Shown here one piece after another: positions 10,920 to 20,539 of a stretch of 64,000 bases of DNA. Source of the DNA: Ailurus styani (lineage: Eukaryota > Chordata > Mammalia > Carnivora > Ailuridae). Within the stretch, counting starts at the first letter, position 1; every line of letters begins with the position of its first letter. Below the pieces are notes generated by a model, which saw only the letters and a list, made by a program, of their open reading frames with translations, was not told the origin of the DNA and did no database searches. A program made the position numbers and the translations under genes. The stretch lies in NCBI GenBank assembly GCA_002007465.1, contig LNAC01000690.1:27331-91330 (forward strand), written 5' to 3'.

Positions 10920-11285
10920 GTAGGTAGATGGTAGGATTATACTCCCTCCTCCTTTGATGTCGTCAGTCAGAGCCGTGTGACTTGCTAGTGGTCCGTGAAA
11001 TGTCAGCAGACATGATGTGCTGCACTCCCAGGCATAAGCTTTAAGAGCTGGTGCATGACTGTCTATGTTCTGTTTTTCTGTCTCCCTATTCATGGACTTA
11101 GGGAGAGGGAGCCCCCCTCACTCTGGTACCCTAGGGGTGGACGATGTAGAGCAGAGCACAAGGTAAACCACAATAGGTCTATAGTGTAAGCAAGGAATAA
11201 ACCTCCACTGTGTTAAGCCAATGAGATGTGGGGGCTGTTTGTTATTGATACTTCCCTCAGCTGATATCATGTGAATGCCGGATGT
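10920..11285 (+). mobile_element. MaLR/MLT1-type solo LTR
   Basis: 'GTCCGTGAAATGTCAGCAGACATGATGTG', 'GGCATAAGCTTTAAGAGCTGGTGCATGA' and 'GCAAGGAATAAACCTCCACTGTGTTAAGCCAATGAGATGTGGGGGCTGTTTGTTA' follow a mammalian ERVL-MaLR LTR. The AATAAA at about 11,195 is the old polyadenylation signal. No internal retroviral sequence is attached. Subfamily not assigned. Confidence 0.7.
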
Positions 11286-11289
11286 GTTT

Positions 11290-11875
11290 CTGAGAAGTCA
11301 GAAACTTCTGAGCAATGACAGACACCTCCCAGTATGCATATAGCTCATTTTGTACATATGAAGGACTTTGCCATGATCTTTCTGGCCATTTTGAATGCCT
11401 GGTAGAATCAGTAGTTGTCTTTCTTCCCCTCTCTCACCTTTCTTCTTTTTTTATTCATCTCTATTCCCTTTTAATCTGTTTCCTCAACTTTTGACCCCTT
11501 TCCCTATTTTATATTCCATCTTCTGAGAGCTTGCTCTCTCCTTTCCCATTCCCTCCTGTGCCACTCCGTTCCCTACAAAGTCTTTTCTTGACACTTATCC
11601 CCTGACAATTGCTTCCCTGGGTCTGCCTTTCAGGTTCATAAAGCCCCATGTGGTCCCCCACCTCCAGTTTTTTTCATGCATCTTCCTTCTTTCTTTTGGA
11701 TCCTATCAAATCTGTTTTGTCTGAATTCTCTGATCAAATGGACAAACACCTTGTCAAATACCTTTTGGGCCATCCTTATCCTCCATCTACCCCTGAGATG
11801 GCAAATGACATCTTCTTTCTCTTTGGTGCCTCACTTTGAGTGACTCTTTTGTGGGGGCTCTTCGAAATTATGGAC
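11290..11875. other. Unassigned pyrimidine-rich stretch
   Basis: Pyrimidine-rich between about 11,410 and 11,700. No gene or element recognised. Confidence 0.4.
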
Positions 11876-11879
11876 CTTC

Positions 11880-11970
11880 ACTTTTATTTCAATTCAACTA
11901 ATGTTTCCTGAATCTCTACTATGGATGAGTCACTGTGGTGTCAGTGAGAAATCTAAAGACTGCCTGACAC
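11880..11970 (-). mobile_element. LINE-2 terminus fragment
   Basis: 'CAATTCAACTAATGTTTCCTGAATCTCTACTATGGATGAGTCACTG' is a decayed reverse L2 terminus ('ATTCAACAAATATTTATTGAGC..CTACTATGTGCCAGGCACTG'). Confidence 0.5.
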
Positions 11971-11974
11971 TCAG

Positions 11975-12800
11975 GGATAGGGCTGAGGAGTAAGACACCA
12001 CATGAGTGCTAGAAATATTTCTGGAAAAGGAAAAGTGAGACCCTTGAGAGTTGTGGGAGTTGTACCAGTATATATCCAGCGCCATTTTGTCTTTACCCGG
12101 CAATGAGCGGGTGTCAGGGCAAAGCACACACCTGAATTGGAGTTGTGGTCAGGAGCCATGCACAGAAACTTAAAGAAATGGATGAAGTACCAGGGAATGG
12201 GATCTTGAAGAGGTGCTGAGGGGATTGTGTAACCAAAATCTGATGGTCAGAGTTCTGCTAACATGGAGATCCCATTAAAGAGCCAGAGTTCTTGAAGAGT
12301 CCTTCAAGGTCCTGCCTTGAAGGCGCCACCTGACAACTGATATGTCCAAACAAACAGGAAAGCAGCTTATCCTAATTCAAAGTGGATTGAGATACCTGCC
12401 GCAAGGGGCTAGGAACAATTTGTCATGACAGTAGGGCGAGGGAAGCTTTCCTCCTGACTAGAGCAGCCACAGGGTACTCAAGTAAAGAAGGCCTAAAGAG
12501 GAGATCTGAGCTGGCCTCACCACAAAACAAGGGCAGTAACCCCTAGCAGCTAGTTATGGTCAGGAGTTATGGAGAGATGCTACACAAGGTGGAGAGTCAG
12601 ATATACAGAACCTGGCAGGTGTTCATAGAATTTCATCAGCTGCAGAAGGATGGGTAAGAGGGAAGAGGCAAAGAATGGCTCCCATAGTCTCTCTCATTGA
12701 ACGGTGAACCCTGATTTCTTTTTCCTTTGAGATTAGGCTTGTCCTGGATGGATCTTAAGTGTGACTCTTTTGAAGCAGACTGTAATTCTAAAATGAAGGG
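11975..12800. other. Unassigned stretch
   Basis: About 0.8 kb with nothing recognised. No reading frame suggests coding. Confidence 0.4.
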
Positions 12801-12804
12801 GATG

Positions 12805-13048
12805 GTTTTGCCAAGTGGCTAAGAGTATATGTTCTGGAGTCAGATAGCCTGAGTTCAATCTTGGTTTACTATTTGTGAATTAGGTGAACCTAGGCAATCT
12901 GTCTTATCCATCTATTCCTCTAGGTTTTTTCATCTGTAAAATGCAAATGATTATAGTATTATAGTGAAGAGTGAATGAGACGATGCTTAGTATAGGTCTG
13001 GCATATGGGAAGTGTTCAATAAATTATTTCTTACTATCACTAAATGTA
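12805..13048 (+). mobile_element. MIR, nearly full length
   Basis: All MIR blocks occur in order: 'GTGGCTAAGAGTATATGTTCTGGAGTCAGATAGCCTGAGTTCAATC', 'GGTGAACCTAGGCAATCTGTCTTA', 'TTTCATCTGTAAAATGCAAATGATTATAG', 'GTGAATGAGACGATGC' and 'GTGTTCAATAAATTATTTCTTACTATC'. One of the best-preserved MIRs here. Confidence 0.9.
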
Positions 13049-13064
13049 TTGGTAATCTGTGTTG

Positions 13065-13560
13065 AGTTGAGAGGATAGAAACCACTCTAGATATTTCACA
13101 TAGAAAAAGACGTAACACAAAGAATTAGGCTTACAAAAGCTTTGGAAGGACTGGCTGCATAAATTAAAGCAGAGGGTAGCCAGTAGTTTTCAGCTTTGCC
13201 ACCAGACCTGTGATTCTGAGAATCAGGAAGCTACTGCTACCTCCCAGGGGTCAAGAAAGTGCAGAAAACCACCTCAGGCAATGGTCACAGCTGGCCCTGC
13301 AACCCCTGACAGTTAGGAGAACAAGGAAGCCACTGATAACTTGAAGCCAAAGCCATATGTTCACTAGCACTGCCAGAGGAAAAATGACTTCTCCGTTTCT
13401 TCCAACACTCATTTAAGTGCATCTCACAGGCAGAACCTAAACCATAGCAGGGACCTTGCTGACACAGGAACCTAGGAAATGTAGCTCTCAGCCATCATTC
13501 CCTGAGACACTGGGAGAGCCCTGAAGGGCCTAGGAGTGAGGCAAGTGCCAACAGGTAATG
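13065..13560. other. Probable ancient repeat, not named
   Basis: Contains 'AGGATAGAAACCACTCTAGATATTTCA' and 'GCAGGGACCTTGCTGACACAGGAACCTAGGAAATGTAGCTCTCAGCC', phrases I associate with an interspersed repeat. I cannot name the family. Confidence 0.35.
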
Positions 13561-13989
13561 AATGGCCAGCAGGCAGAAGATGTGCCTGCATCTGGAATTC
13601 TAGCAATGGGCTGGAAGACTCCATTCTGTTTCCTTTCCCTGCTCCGTCGTAGTTGACATCGCCAGGGAAACTGTGGCTGTCTTCCTTTGAGCCTCTGAGT
13701 CTGCCGTTACTTGGTATCCTGACCTGGCTGCCCTTGGGTCTCTTGCTGAACTCAGGGAATGTCCCATGTCATACCCAGTGCCCCTGCCTGCCACAGCCAG
13801 GTCAGTGTCTTCTTTGTGATCATGCCAAATGCATTCACAGTGTTTTGGATCCAACTACACAAACTTTGGACTGGAAGGGAGACAGTTTTAGCTCTCAGAA
13901 TGCTTCAGCAACATATGATTCTCCTCCGCAAAGTGCCTCCCATATGTCCCAGCAGATTTTTCACACTTTCTTTCCTTTGAAGCAGTTTT

Positions 13990-14165
13990 AAGTTGACCGA
14001 GAGTTAGGGGCATGGCCTTCCTGCTTCAGTTGGACCACCCATTGGCCATGGGATCCTGGTCAAGTTGTTTCACCTTTCTGGGCCTTGGTTGTCCCGTGCA
14101 TAAACGAGGGGTGTTAAGTTAGATGGCCTTTGGGCTCTCTTCCAGGCATGGTATGTTATGATTAG
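13990..14165 (+). mobile_element. MIR-type SINE
   Basis: 'GATCCTGGTCAAGTTGTTTCACCTTTCTGGGCCTTGGTTGTCCCGTGCATAAACGAGGGGTGTTAAGTTAGATGGCCTTTGGGCTCTCTTCCAGGC' follows the MIR centre and the GGTTGGACTAGATG-type 3' half. 'CAAGTTGTTTCACCTTTCTGG' is the core block. Confidence 0.8.
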
Positions 14166-14169
14166 AGGC

Positions 14170-14970
14170 TACAGGGTGCAGTGGTCGGAGCACAGACCAG
14201 CACATAGACAGTGCTATGGAAGCCTTAGATATTATAATTATGGTCCCTGTGTCCCTGCTTGGTTGGCTCCTACCCAACACATCCAACATCCATTCTTCTA
14301 CCTTGGTAAGGACTCTGGGGTCAGAGACCATAAGAGGAACACTTCATGTTATGCCCACCTTGTCACCATGAACACAGCTCAGACGCTGCTCATAGGCACA
14401 TGAAACATCTCTTCTTAGCTGAGGCACTGATGAGGGGCTGGACAAATCCGTGTTAGGACAGAGACATGTCATGGCTCATTTTTGCCTTTGAGGCCCTTTT
14501 TGTTTGGAAGACGCTTGTTGTCTAAAGGCAGCTAAATTTAGCCATATTTTGTCAGCTAGAATGTACGCTTCTGAAGAGAAGCCTAGCAAATCTCAGCCAT
14601 GTCACACTTTATTAGTCATGCGAGCACTTAAAAGCATGCTTAGGAGAACCAGCTTCCTAGGATTGGTGGTAACAGCGCTGAGAAATGCTGTGCTGACTCT
14701 TTTTGGATTTACCTCAAGAAGTAGGACGGAGGGGAAAGCATGAAAATCTCCTAAACAATGAGTGATTTTTTTTCCCTTTCTTGCAAGATTGACAAATGGG
14801 ATATTCAAACGAAGGGAAAATGTACAAAATGGAATAGATAGTGTTCGTGTGGCCTTTTTCCTAACACACCATCCAAATTCCCCCTCCCACCTCAGTTTGA
14901 ATTTAGAAATATAGTTTAGTTGCTGACATTTGGTTAACTATTTAAGATATAGGCTGGGAGAGAAGGTAGC
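14170..14970. other. Unique sequence; candidate conserved non-coding element at 14,480-14,850
   Basis: No repeat recognised. The interval 14,480-14,850 is balanced in composition, has a long non-repetitive run and dense TAAA/TAATT-like words ('GCAGCTAAATTTAGCCATATTTTG'), a texture common in conserved enhancers. Conservation cannot be tested here. Confidence 0.25.
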
Positions 14971-14974
14971 CTTT

Positions 14975-15175
14975 GTTAAGTTCCTACAGTGGAGTAGGTG
15001 ATTTATGGTCATCATTTCCTCTGGTTCTAAAAACCATGTACTAAGGTAAGTGGTATGATCCCCATTTGACACAAGAAAACCCAAAACTCAGAGAGGTGAA
15101 TACCAGTGGTCAGGTTATAAATTCAGTTTGCTTACCTCCTAAGACTCTGTTCTTTCTACAACTTGGGTCAAGGTT
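14975..15175 (-). mobile_element. MIR (reverse orientation)
   Basis: 'TTGTTAAGTTCCTACAGTGGAGTAGGTGATTTATGG', 'GTAAGTGGTATGATCCCCATTTGACACAAGAAAACCCAAAACTCAGAGAGGTGAA' and 'GACTCTGTTCTTT' follow reverse MIR ('ATTATCCCCATTTTACAGATGAGGAAACTGAGGC'). Confidence 0.8.
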
Positions 15176-15179
15176 AGGC

Positions 15180-15785
15180 ACATTGAGGAATTCAACTTAA
15201 CCATGATTTTGAGATTTAAGCACCCCTGTCTTTATACTGGCTTCCTATTTCACTGTGCAGAGTTGTCAGTGCTGTGTGATTTTACTCTGCAAGGCTCAAG
15301 GGTCAGGATAGATGTTGGAGCAAATGCTGCCGATCCCCATCTACCAAGCCCTCTCCATGGGGTTAGATCCAGGCTGCTCTGTCAGATGCTAAACAAAATC
15401 TCCTGTCTGCAAAAAGAGACCAGTGTCTGCTCTTCCATGGGACCTGCAAAATGAAAAGGCAAACCCTCTACTCTCGAGGGGAAAAGGAACTCTCCCCAGC
15501 TTTTTTTCATCTGTGATTCCATGGCAGGTTGACAATTTAAACTCTCTCCTAACAAACCCTTCCTGTAAAATTTCCGGGGTTTCTAAGTAAAGATAAATGC
15601 TTAATTCAATATGACAAGATGCCTCCAAGCATCCTGCAAAGAGTAATCGTTTTGGTGTCCCGACCCCACCATCTTTCCTCTTTCCTGGGAATTAAAGGCC
15701 CAATAAAGACAGCAGTCCGGATTGTCTGAGATCTTTTCTCTCATCTAGAAGACCATAATGGGATTCATGACCCTCTGTGAACTGG
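15180..15785. other. Unassigned stretch
   Basis: No gene or element recognised. Confidence 0.4.
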
Positions 15786-15789
15786 CTCT

Positions 15790-15940
15790 CTGAATGTTAG
15801 TGATGGAAGGGGCCTCAGAGATGAGATAGTAAAGTCAATAGACATGAAGTGATCCGTGAAAGATTTGCCTGCTAGTTAGTGACAGAACCTGGGGTAAACC
15901 TGGATCTTCTGACTTGAAGATCAATAGGTAAGAGCACGGT
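15790..15940 (-). mobile_element. MIR fragment (reverse orientation)
   Basis: 'GGGGCCTCAGAGATGAGATAG' and 'GCCTGCTAGTTAGTGACAGAACCTGGGGTAAACCTGGATCTTCTGACTTG' match reverse MIR ('CACAGCTAGTAAGTGGCAGAGCCGGGATTCGAACC'). Confidence 0.65.
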
Positions 15941-15954
15941 AGTAGTATTGGAAA

Positions 15955-16142
15955 AAGAAGGCTGTACTCTTGATGCCACTTCTGAGCAAGCAAATGACCT
16001 CAGGAAACTCTTACCAATCTGAATCTCAATGTCTTCATCTGGAACAGAATGAAAGGTGGTCGATTAGTGTTAATAAAATATCCAGGTAAGTACTGCTGTA
16101 TGGTGAGTGCTCGATCAATGGTAGCTAGTATTATTAAGGGGT
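15955..16142 (+). mobile_element. MIR (forward)
   Basis: 'GCAAATGACCTCAGGAAACTCTTACCAATCTGAATCTCAATGTCTTCATCTGGAACAGAATG' then 'GGTGAGTGCTCGATCAATGGTAGCTAGTATTATTA'. With the preceding reverse copy it forms an inverted MIR pair about 15 bp apart. Confidence 0.7.
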
Positions 16143-16144
16143 AG

Positions 16145-17240
16145 AAATACTAAACATTATAGGAGTTTAGGGGAGGACAAGGACAAGACCAACACACTGG
16201 AGTGGTAAGGAGTGATTGCTCAGAGAGGGGTGTGGAGTTGGGCCTTGCCAGCCTGACAGTATTTAGGTGGGAGTAAGAACAGGTAGGGCATTGATGCAGC
16301 CATGAAATGAATACACACTTGTAGGCAAAAAAGCAAACATCCAGTTTAAGGACAGTGAGTATATAGGTTTGGAGCATTAGGTTCAGGGAAGTGATGAGTT
16401 GCTGGAGATCAAAATGCCAAAGGTGGATTGGGAAGAATTTGAACACTATGCTAAGAAGTTAGAGATGTAGGCAGTCAGGGCCTTCTGAAGGGTTTTGACC
16501 AGAAGAATTGCTGAACTCAGTAAATCAGTCAGGTAGTGGCATAGAGGGTGAACTGGAATAGGGAGCAGCTGGAGGTTGGAAGAATTGTGAAAAGGTTCTT
16601 GCAGCAAGCCAGCAGGAGAGGAAGAATGCAAAGGAAAGTTGTGGCATCTGAAATGAATAGGAAGAGATGAGTGTGAAGGTTATTTTAAAGGAAAAGTTGG
16701 CAGGAAGAATCAATACTATTGTAGGAAAGAGAATTTAATTAGCTTTGTAAAGTGGAGAGAGAATATTCATGGCTTGTTGGGTTGAGTACTATATTTTAAA
16801 GCAAAGGTGTCCCAATCCACAAATCTAAGAGAAAAAGAACATGATAAATGATTAAGCTAAAATGACTAAAAGACTTTAAGAAATGATAAAATGAACTCAA
16901 ATGAAGATTAAATGTTCTGGATCTGCAAGCCTTGGCTCAAACAAAAACCCTTAGGGTTAACTTTCAATACACATTTTGGTGATTCTTCAAAGTCTTTTCA
17001 CTAATGGCAGATCTAGTTACTGAAAAATGATGATTGCATATTAAAATTGGTGGCAAATACAGCCTTCGCTCTCCCTTCCCTTATTTCTACAGGTTCATGG
17101 AGCTAATTTGAGCCTCTCTTTGTGATCATTTTTTTTTTAACTTAATGATAATTCTCAGTGCCACCTTTCTGCAGGAGTGTTTGGCAGAAGGGTGAACCAC
17201 TGAGCTGTCCCTTGAGGAAAAGGACATAGTCAAATAAGGC
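16145..17240. other. Mostly unassigned; weak L2-upstream-like similarity
   Basis: 16,240-16,700 (purine-rich; 'CTTCTGAAGGGTTTTGACCAGAAGAATTGCTG', 'GAGCAGCTGGAGGTTGG') faintly resembles sequence that accompanies antisense L2-linked repeats. The remainder is AT-rich with nothing recognised. Confidence 0.3.
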
Positions 17241-17244
17241 CTGG

Positions 17245-17960
17245 AAATGTCATGTACCAGTCAGAGGTCAGTCAGGAGACAGAAACCTACCAATTATTTG
17301 AACAGAAGGAAGTTCATATAAAAATAGATATAAAACTGTTAACTAAGTAACTGAAAAGGCAGATCAAAAACACTGAATTATCACAAATGTAGCAAGTGTA
17401 GGAAGCAGTGATCACCCCTTGGGCTGGTATTATTAAATATACCAGTTGGTATTGATAGGGCTGTTTCTTATTAAATCCTAGAAGCTTATAGGAGGGAGAC
17501 CAACTTGCTAAAACTTAGGCCTTTGAGGAGGGGGCTGCTGCTTGTCAGGTGCTAGACTCTGAGCTTAGAGGAAGAAGAGTTCCGGTAAGTCTGGAATCCA
17601 GACCTCTGAGGAGGGGCGTTAGCCGGCTGATGCTGGCATCTCCTACAAAATTAGGCTAGTTCTGCAAATGTTGGAAAAAGAACAAAGTGGATTCAGCTGC
17701 TGCTATGAAAAGTACTTGCTGCTGCCAACTCAAAGTGCTGCTGGGGAGAAGCTTAGAGCCCTGAACAGGCAGGAGACAACCAGGAAGTTCCTCCTTCATT
17801 CTCCCTGCCCCCCCTGGCTCCCCCTAGTGGCAGAGCTTATCAGGGGGCCAGGTTGCAAAGCAGATGGAGGTCTGCACAGTCTGCCCGAGAGCCCTGAAAA
17901 CCCGGTAAAGAGGATGGGTTTATGGCTGAGACATAGTAACTTCATAACTGGCACATACCA
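17245..17960. other. Probable ancient repeat region, not named
   Basis: 'GTCAGTCAGGAGACAGAAACCTACCAATTATTTGAACAG' and 'GGCAGGAGACAACCAGGAAGTTCC' have the feel of an old interspersed repeat. A 162-codon open frame at 17,668-18,156 (+) has no recognised homology and is probably chance. Confidence 0.3.
17818..17833 (-). promoter_or_regulatory. CTCF-like core motif
   Basis: The minus strand reads CTGCCACTAGGGGGAG, a near-perfect match to the CTCF core (CCA-C-T/N-AG-G-GGG-A/C-G). Motif only; occupancy is unknown. Confidence 0.5.
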
Positions 17961-18338
17961 CTTACCGTATCAGCCTCTTGGATGGTCACAGTGTATATTA
18001 AAGGCTCTGAGAAGTTCTAGGGAAAAGAAATCAAGTTACCTTTGTGTGCCCCCAAACTCTTTGACAAGAGCCTTCCTATTCTCCTCCCTCTTCCCCATTA
18101 TAATGAAAAATGGAAATGTAAGAACGATTGGGGTGGATCCGTACATATTGGTATAGAAAGATGCCCGTTACAAATCACTTTAGATTTATATGAAAAACAG
18201 AGTATGTTTACATAAAAATAGAGAAGAAGGCTGAAAGTGGTATATCACACTGTGAACGGTGGTTATTTTCTGCCAGGGAGCATATTAGTTCCAGGGTTCC
18301 CTTCACTTTCTACCTCACCTCTATAGTGTTTGAGTTTT

Positions 18339-18548
18339 TGTTTTTGTTTTTGTTTTTTTTATTTATTCATTTGACACAGAGAGAGAGAGATTACAAGTAG
18401 GCAGAGAGGCAGGCAGAGAGAGAGGAGAGAGGAGGAAGCAGGCTCCCTGCCGAGCAGAGAGCCCGATGTGGGCCTCGATCCCAGGACCCTGGGATCATGA
18501 CCTGAGCCGAAAGCAGAGGCTTTAACCCACTGAGCCACCCAGGCGCCC
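18339..18548 (-). mobile_element. SINEC, full length, young
   Basis: Reverse complement of the mustelid-type SINE: a T-rich tail with TTTTTG triplication, 'ATTTATTCATTTGACACAGAGAG', 'GGAAGCAGGCTCCCTGC', 'CCAGGACCCTGGGATCATGACCTGAG', and the head 'ACCCACTGAGCCACCCAGGCGCCC'. TSD TAGTGTTTGAGTTTT is perfect at 18,324-18,338 and 18,549-18,563. Confidence 0.96.
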
Positions 18549-18714
18549 TAGTGTTTGAGTTTTAACATGAGTAGGAATTATTTCATAATCAGAAAAAATT
18601 AACACTTTGGGGTAAAAAAGGAAAGGGAACCACCTACAAAAGACAGTCTTCACAGTGCTATCAATGTTCCTGTTAATATGTGGCACTAAAATGAATGTCC
18701 TCTTTTTGATGAGA

Positions 18715-18890
18715 TGTAAAGAGGTAAGCAGCATTTACTAACACCTGCTGCATGCCAAGCTCTCGGTAATGTGGTATACATTCTCCCATTTAATCTTCTC
18801 ATTGATACCATTATTTCTGTTTTCCAAATGAGGAGCAAGGCTCAGAAGTATATGTAATTTTCCCCAATACCTAATAAGGAGGTGCTGCAT
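18715..18890 (-). mobile_element. MIR (reverse orientation)
   Basis: 'AGCAGCATTTACTAACACCTGCTGCATGCCAAGCTCTCGG', 'CATTTAATCTTCTCATTGATACCATTATTTCTGTTTTCCAAATGAGG' follows reverse MIR in order. Confidence 0.8.
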
Positions 18891-18970
18891 ATGTACTACA
18901 TTGTACCACTTCATTAATCTTGTAGATGTATAGTTCTTATATTTAATTTGTTCTTTCTCCAATGTATTTT

Positions 18971-19166
18971 TTAAAGATTTGTTCATTTATTTTAGAGCAC
19001 ATGAGTGGGAGGAGGGGGAGAGGGTGAGGGAGTGAGAGAATTCTCAAGCCAACCCCCCCACTGAGCAGGGAGCCTGATGCAGGGCTCCATCCTCCGACTC
19101 TGAGATCAGCACCTGAGCCCAAGTCAAGAATTGGCCGCTTAACCGACTAAGCCACCCAGGCTCCCC
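18971..19166 (-). mobile_element. SINEC, older subfamily
   Basis: 'TTAAAGATTTGTTCATTTATTTTAGAGCACATGAG' (tail), 'GAGCAGGGAGCCTGATGCAGGGCTC' and 'CTTAACCGACTAAGCCACCCAGG' (head). The TSD TTTCTCC-TATTTT is imperfect (18,954-18,970 versus 19,167-19,183, two differences), and the body is more diverged than the SINE at 18,339. Confidence 0.9.
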
Positions 19167-19234
19167 TTTCTCCGGTATATTTTTAGTATCCGAGGACTTC
19201 TGTCTTATTTTTCTAACATACCTTAATCCTTTTG

Positions 19235-19640
19235 AGGGCTGCTATGGGCTGAGATTTGTTCCCCAAAAATTCATACATTGAAGGACTCACCCCCGGGACC
19301 TCGGGGGGTTAGAGTATTTGAAGATAGGGCATTTAACAAGTGACTGAAGTGAGGCTTTTCGAGTGGGCCCTCATCCAGCCTGACTGGTGTCATTCAGAGG
19401 AAGAAGAAATTTGGATAAACAGAGACACTGGGGGTGCACGCACACAGACTGAGGGGCGGCTCCCTGAAGCTACAGTGAGAAGGTGGCCATGTACAAGCCG
19501 AAGAGGCCTCAGAAGAAACCAAACCTGCTAACACCATGATCTTGGACTTGTAGCTCCAGGTCTATGAGAAATTAAGGTCTGTGTTTAAGCACTGAGTCTG
19601 TAGTACCTTGTCATGGCTGCACTCATAGTCTAATAGGAAC
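19235..19640 (+). mobile_element. MLT1-type LTR (ERVL-MaLR), near full length
   Basis: Blocks in order: 'GCTATGGGCTGAGATTTGTTCCCCAAAAATTCATAC', 'GAAGATAGGGCATTT', 'GAGTGGGCCCTCATCCAGCCTGACTGGTGTC', 'AAATTTGGATAAACAGAGACAC', 'GAGAAGGTGGCCATGTACAAGCC', 'CTGCTAACACCATGATCTTGGACTTGTAGC', ending 'GAGTCTGTAGTACCTTGTCATGGC..CTAATAG'. No attached internal region is seen, so this is a solo LTR. Confidence 0.85.
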
Positions 19641-19734
19641 TGGTCTATACTTGTTTAAATTAGCTACCAGTGCTTTGCATGTAGTAGATCCTTTGTAAGC
19701 ATCTTATTATTTAGCATTTTGATCTTCTTTCTTT

Positions 19735-20060
19735 CACTCATTTATTCAACAGATCTTCTTTGAGCATCTCCCTGTGCTGTGCACTGTATTAGACACTGGG
19801 GATAAACAGTGGACAAAACAAGAAAAATTTCTGCCATCGTAAAGCTTAGATTCTACCAGGGAAGAAAACAGAAACAAGATAAATAAGTAAATAACACTAT
19901 GTTAGTGATAAATAAAACATATAATATGGTAATTAGTGACAAAAGTTAAGAGAAAAAACAAAGCTAGGGAGAGGACATGGAATAGGAGAGGGGAGGTCCA
20001 GGGAAGACTTCGTGAAGTAGGTGACGTTGCAGTAAAGACCTTTATCACTGCATCAGATAC
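19735..20060 (-). mobile_element. LINE-2 3' end
   Basis: Reverse L2: 'TTTATTCAACAGATCTTCTTTGAGCATCTCCCTGTGCTGTGCACTGTATTAGACACTGGGGATAAACAGTGGACAAAACAAG', 'AAAGCTTAGATTCTACCAGGGAAG' and more upstream body including 'GGAGGTCCAGGGAAGACTTCGTGAAGTAGGTGACG'. Confidence 0.8.
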
Positions 20061-20361
20061 CCTCCAAATCAGAGGGTAGTCTTGAGTGGGTTTCCAAGGT
20101 CGTTTTCCACTTCTGAGTCTTCTAAAAGTTAGTAAGCATGCACTTCCTGCACTCCTTCAAATTCAAACTTGCATCGAAATAGGTCCTTAAGCAGCTGAGA
20201 GATACACACACAGGTCAGTCACAGGCCTGCTTCTCCCTACAGAAAATGGATTACTCCTGGGGCAGCTTTTCTGGATCAGAAACCCTCCCCACCCCCGCTC
20301 CCCACCTTCTCTTCAAATTTTTACTATGGCAGTCATTAAAGAAAGAAAGAAAGAAAAAAGA

Positions 20362-20539
20362 GGGTGCCTGGGTGGCTCAGTCGGTTAAGTGTCTGACTCT
20401 TCATTTCGGCTCAGGTCATGATCTCAGGGTTCTGGGACTGACCCCACATCCGGTTCCAAGTGCGGTGTGGAGATTCTCTCTCTCCCTCTGCCCCTCCCCG
20501 CCATTTCTGTCTCTCCCTCTCTTTAAAAAAAAAAAAAAA
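20362..20539 (+). mobile_element. SINEC, older subfamily
   Basis: 'GGGTGCCTGGGTGGCTCAG', 'CGGTTAAGTGTCTGACTC', 'GGCTCAGGTCATGATCTCAGGG', a CT-rich middle and a poly(A) tail at 20,525-20,539. The TSD is not clear. It lands next to (GAAA)n at 20,338-20,356. The 'TCGGTTAAGTGTCTGAC' head marks an older caniform subfamily. Confidence 0.93.

Noticed and set aside
10626..11093. 155-codon minus-strand open frame
   Set aside because: Lies across a MIR and an MLT1-type LTR, so it is a chance frame in repeats.
17668..18156. 162-codon plus-strand open frame
   Set aside because: No recognised domain. It spans the CTCF-like motif and old-repeat-like sequence; no splice or promoter context.
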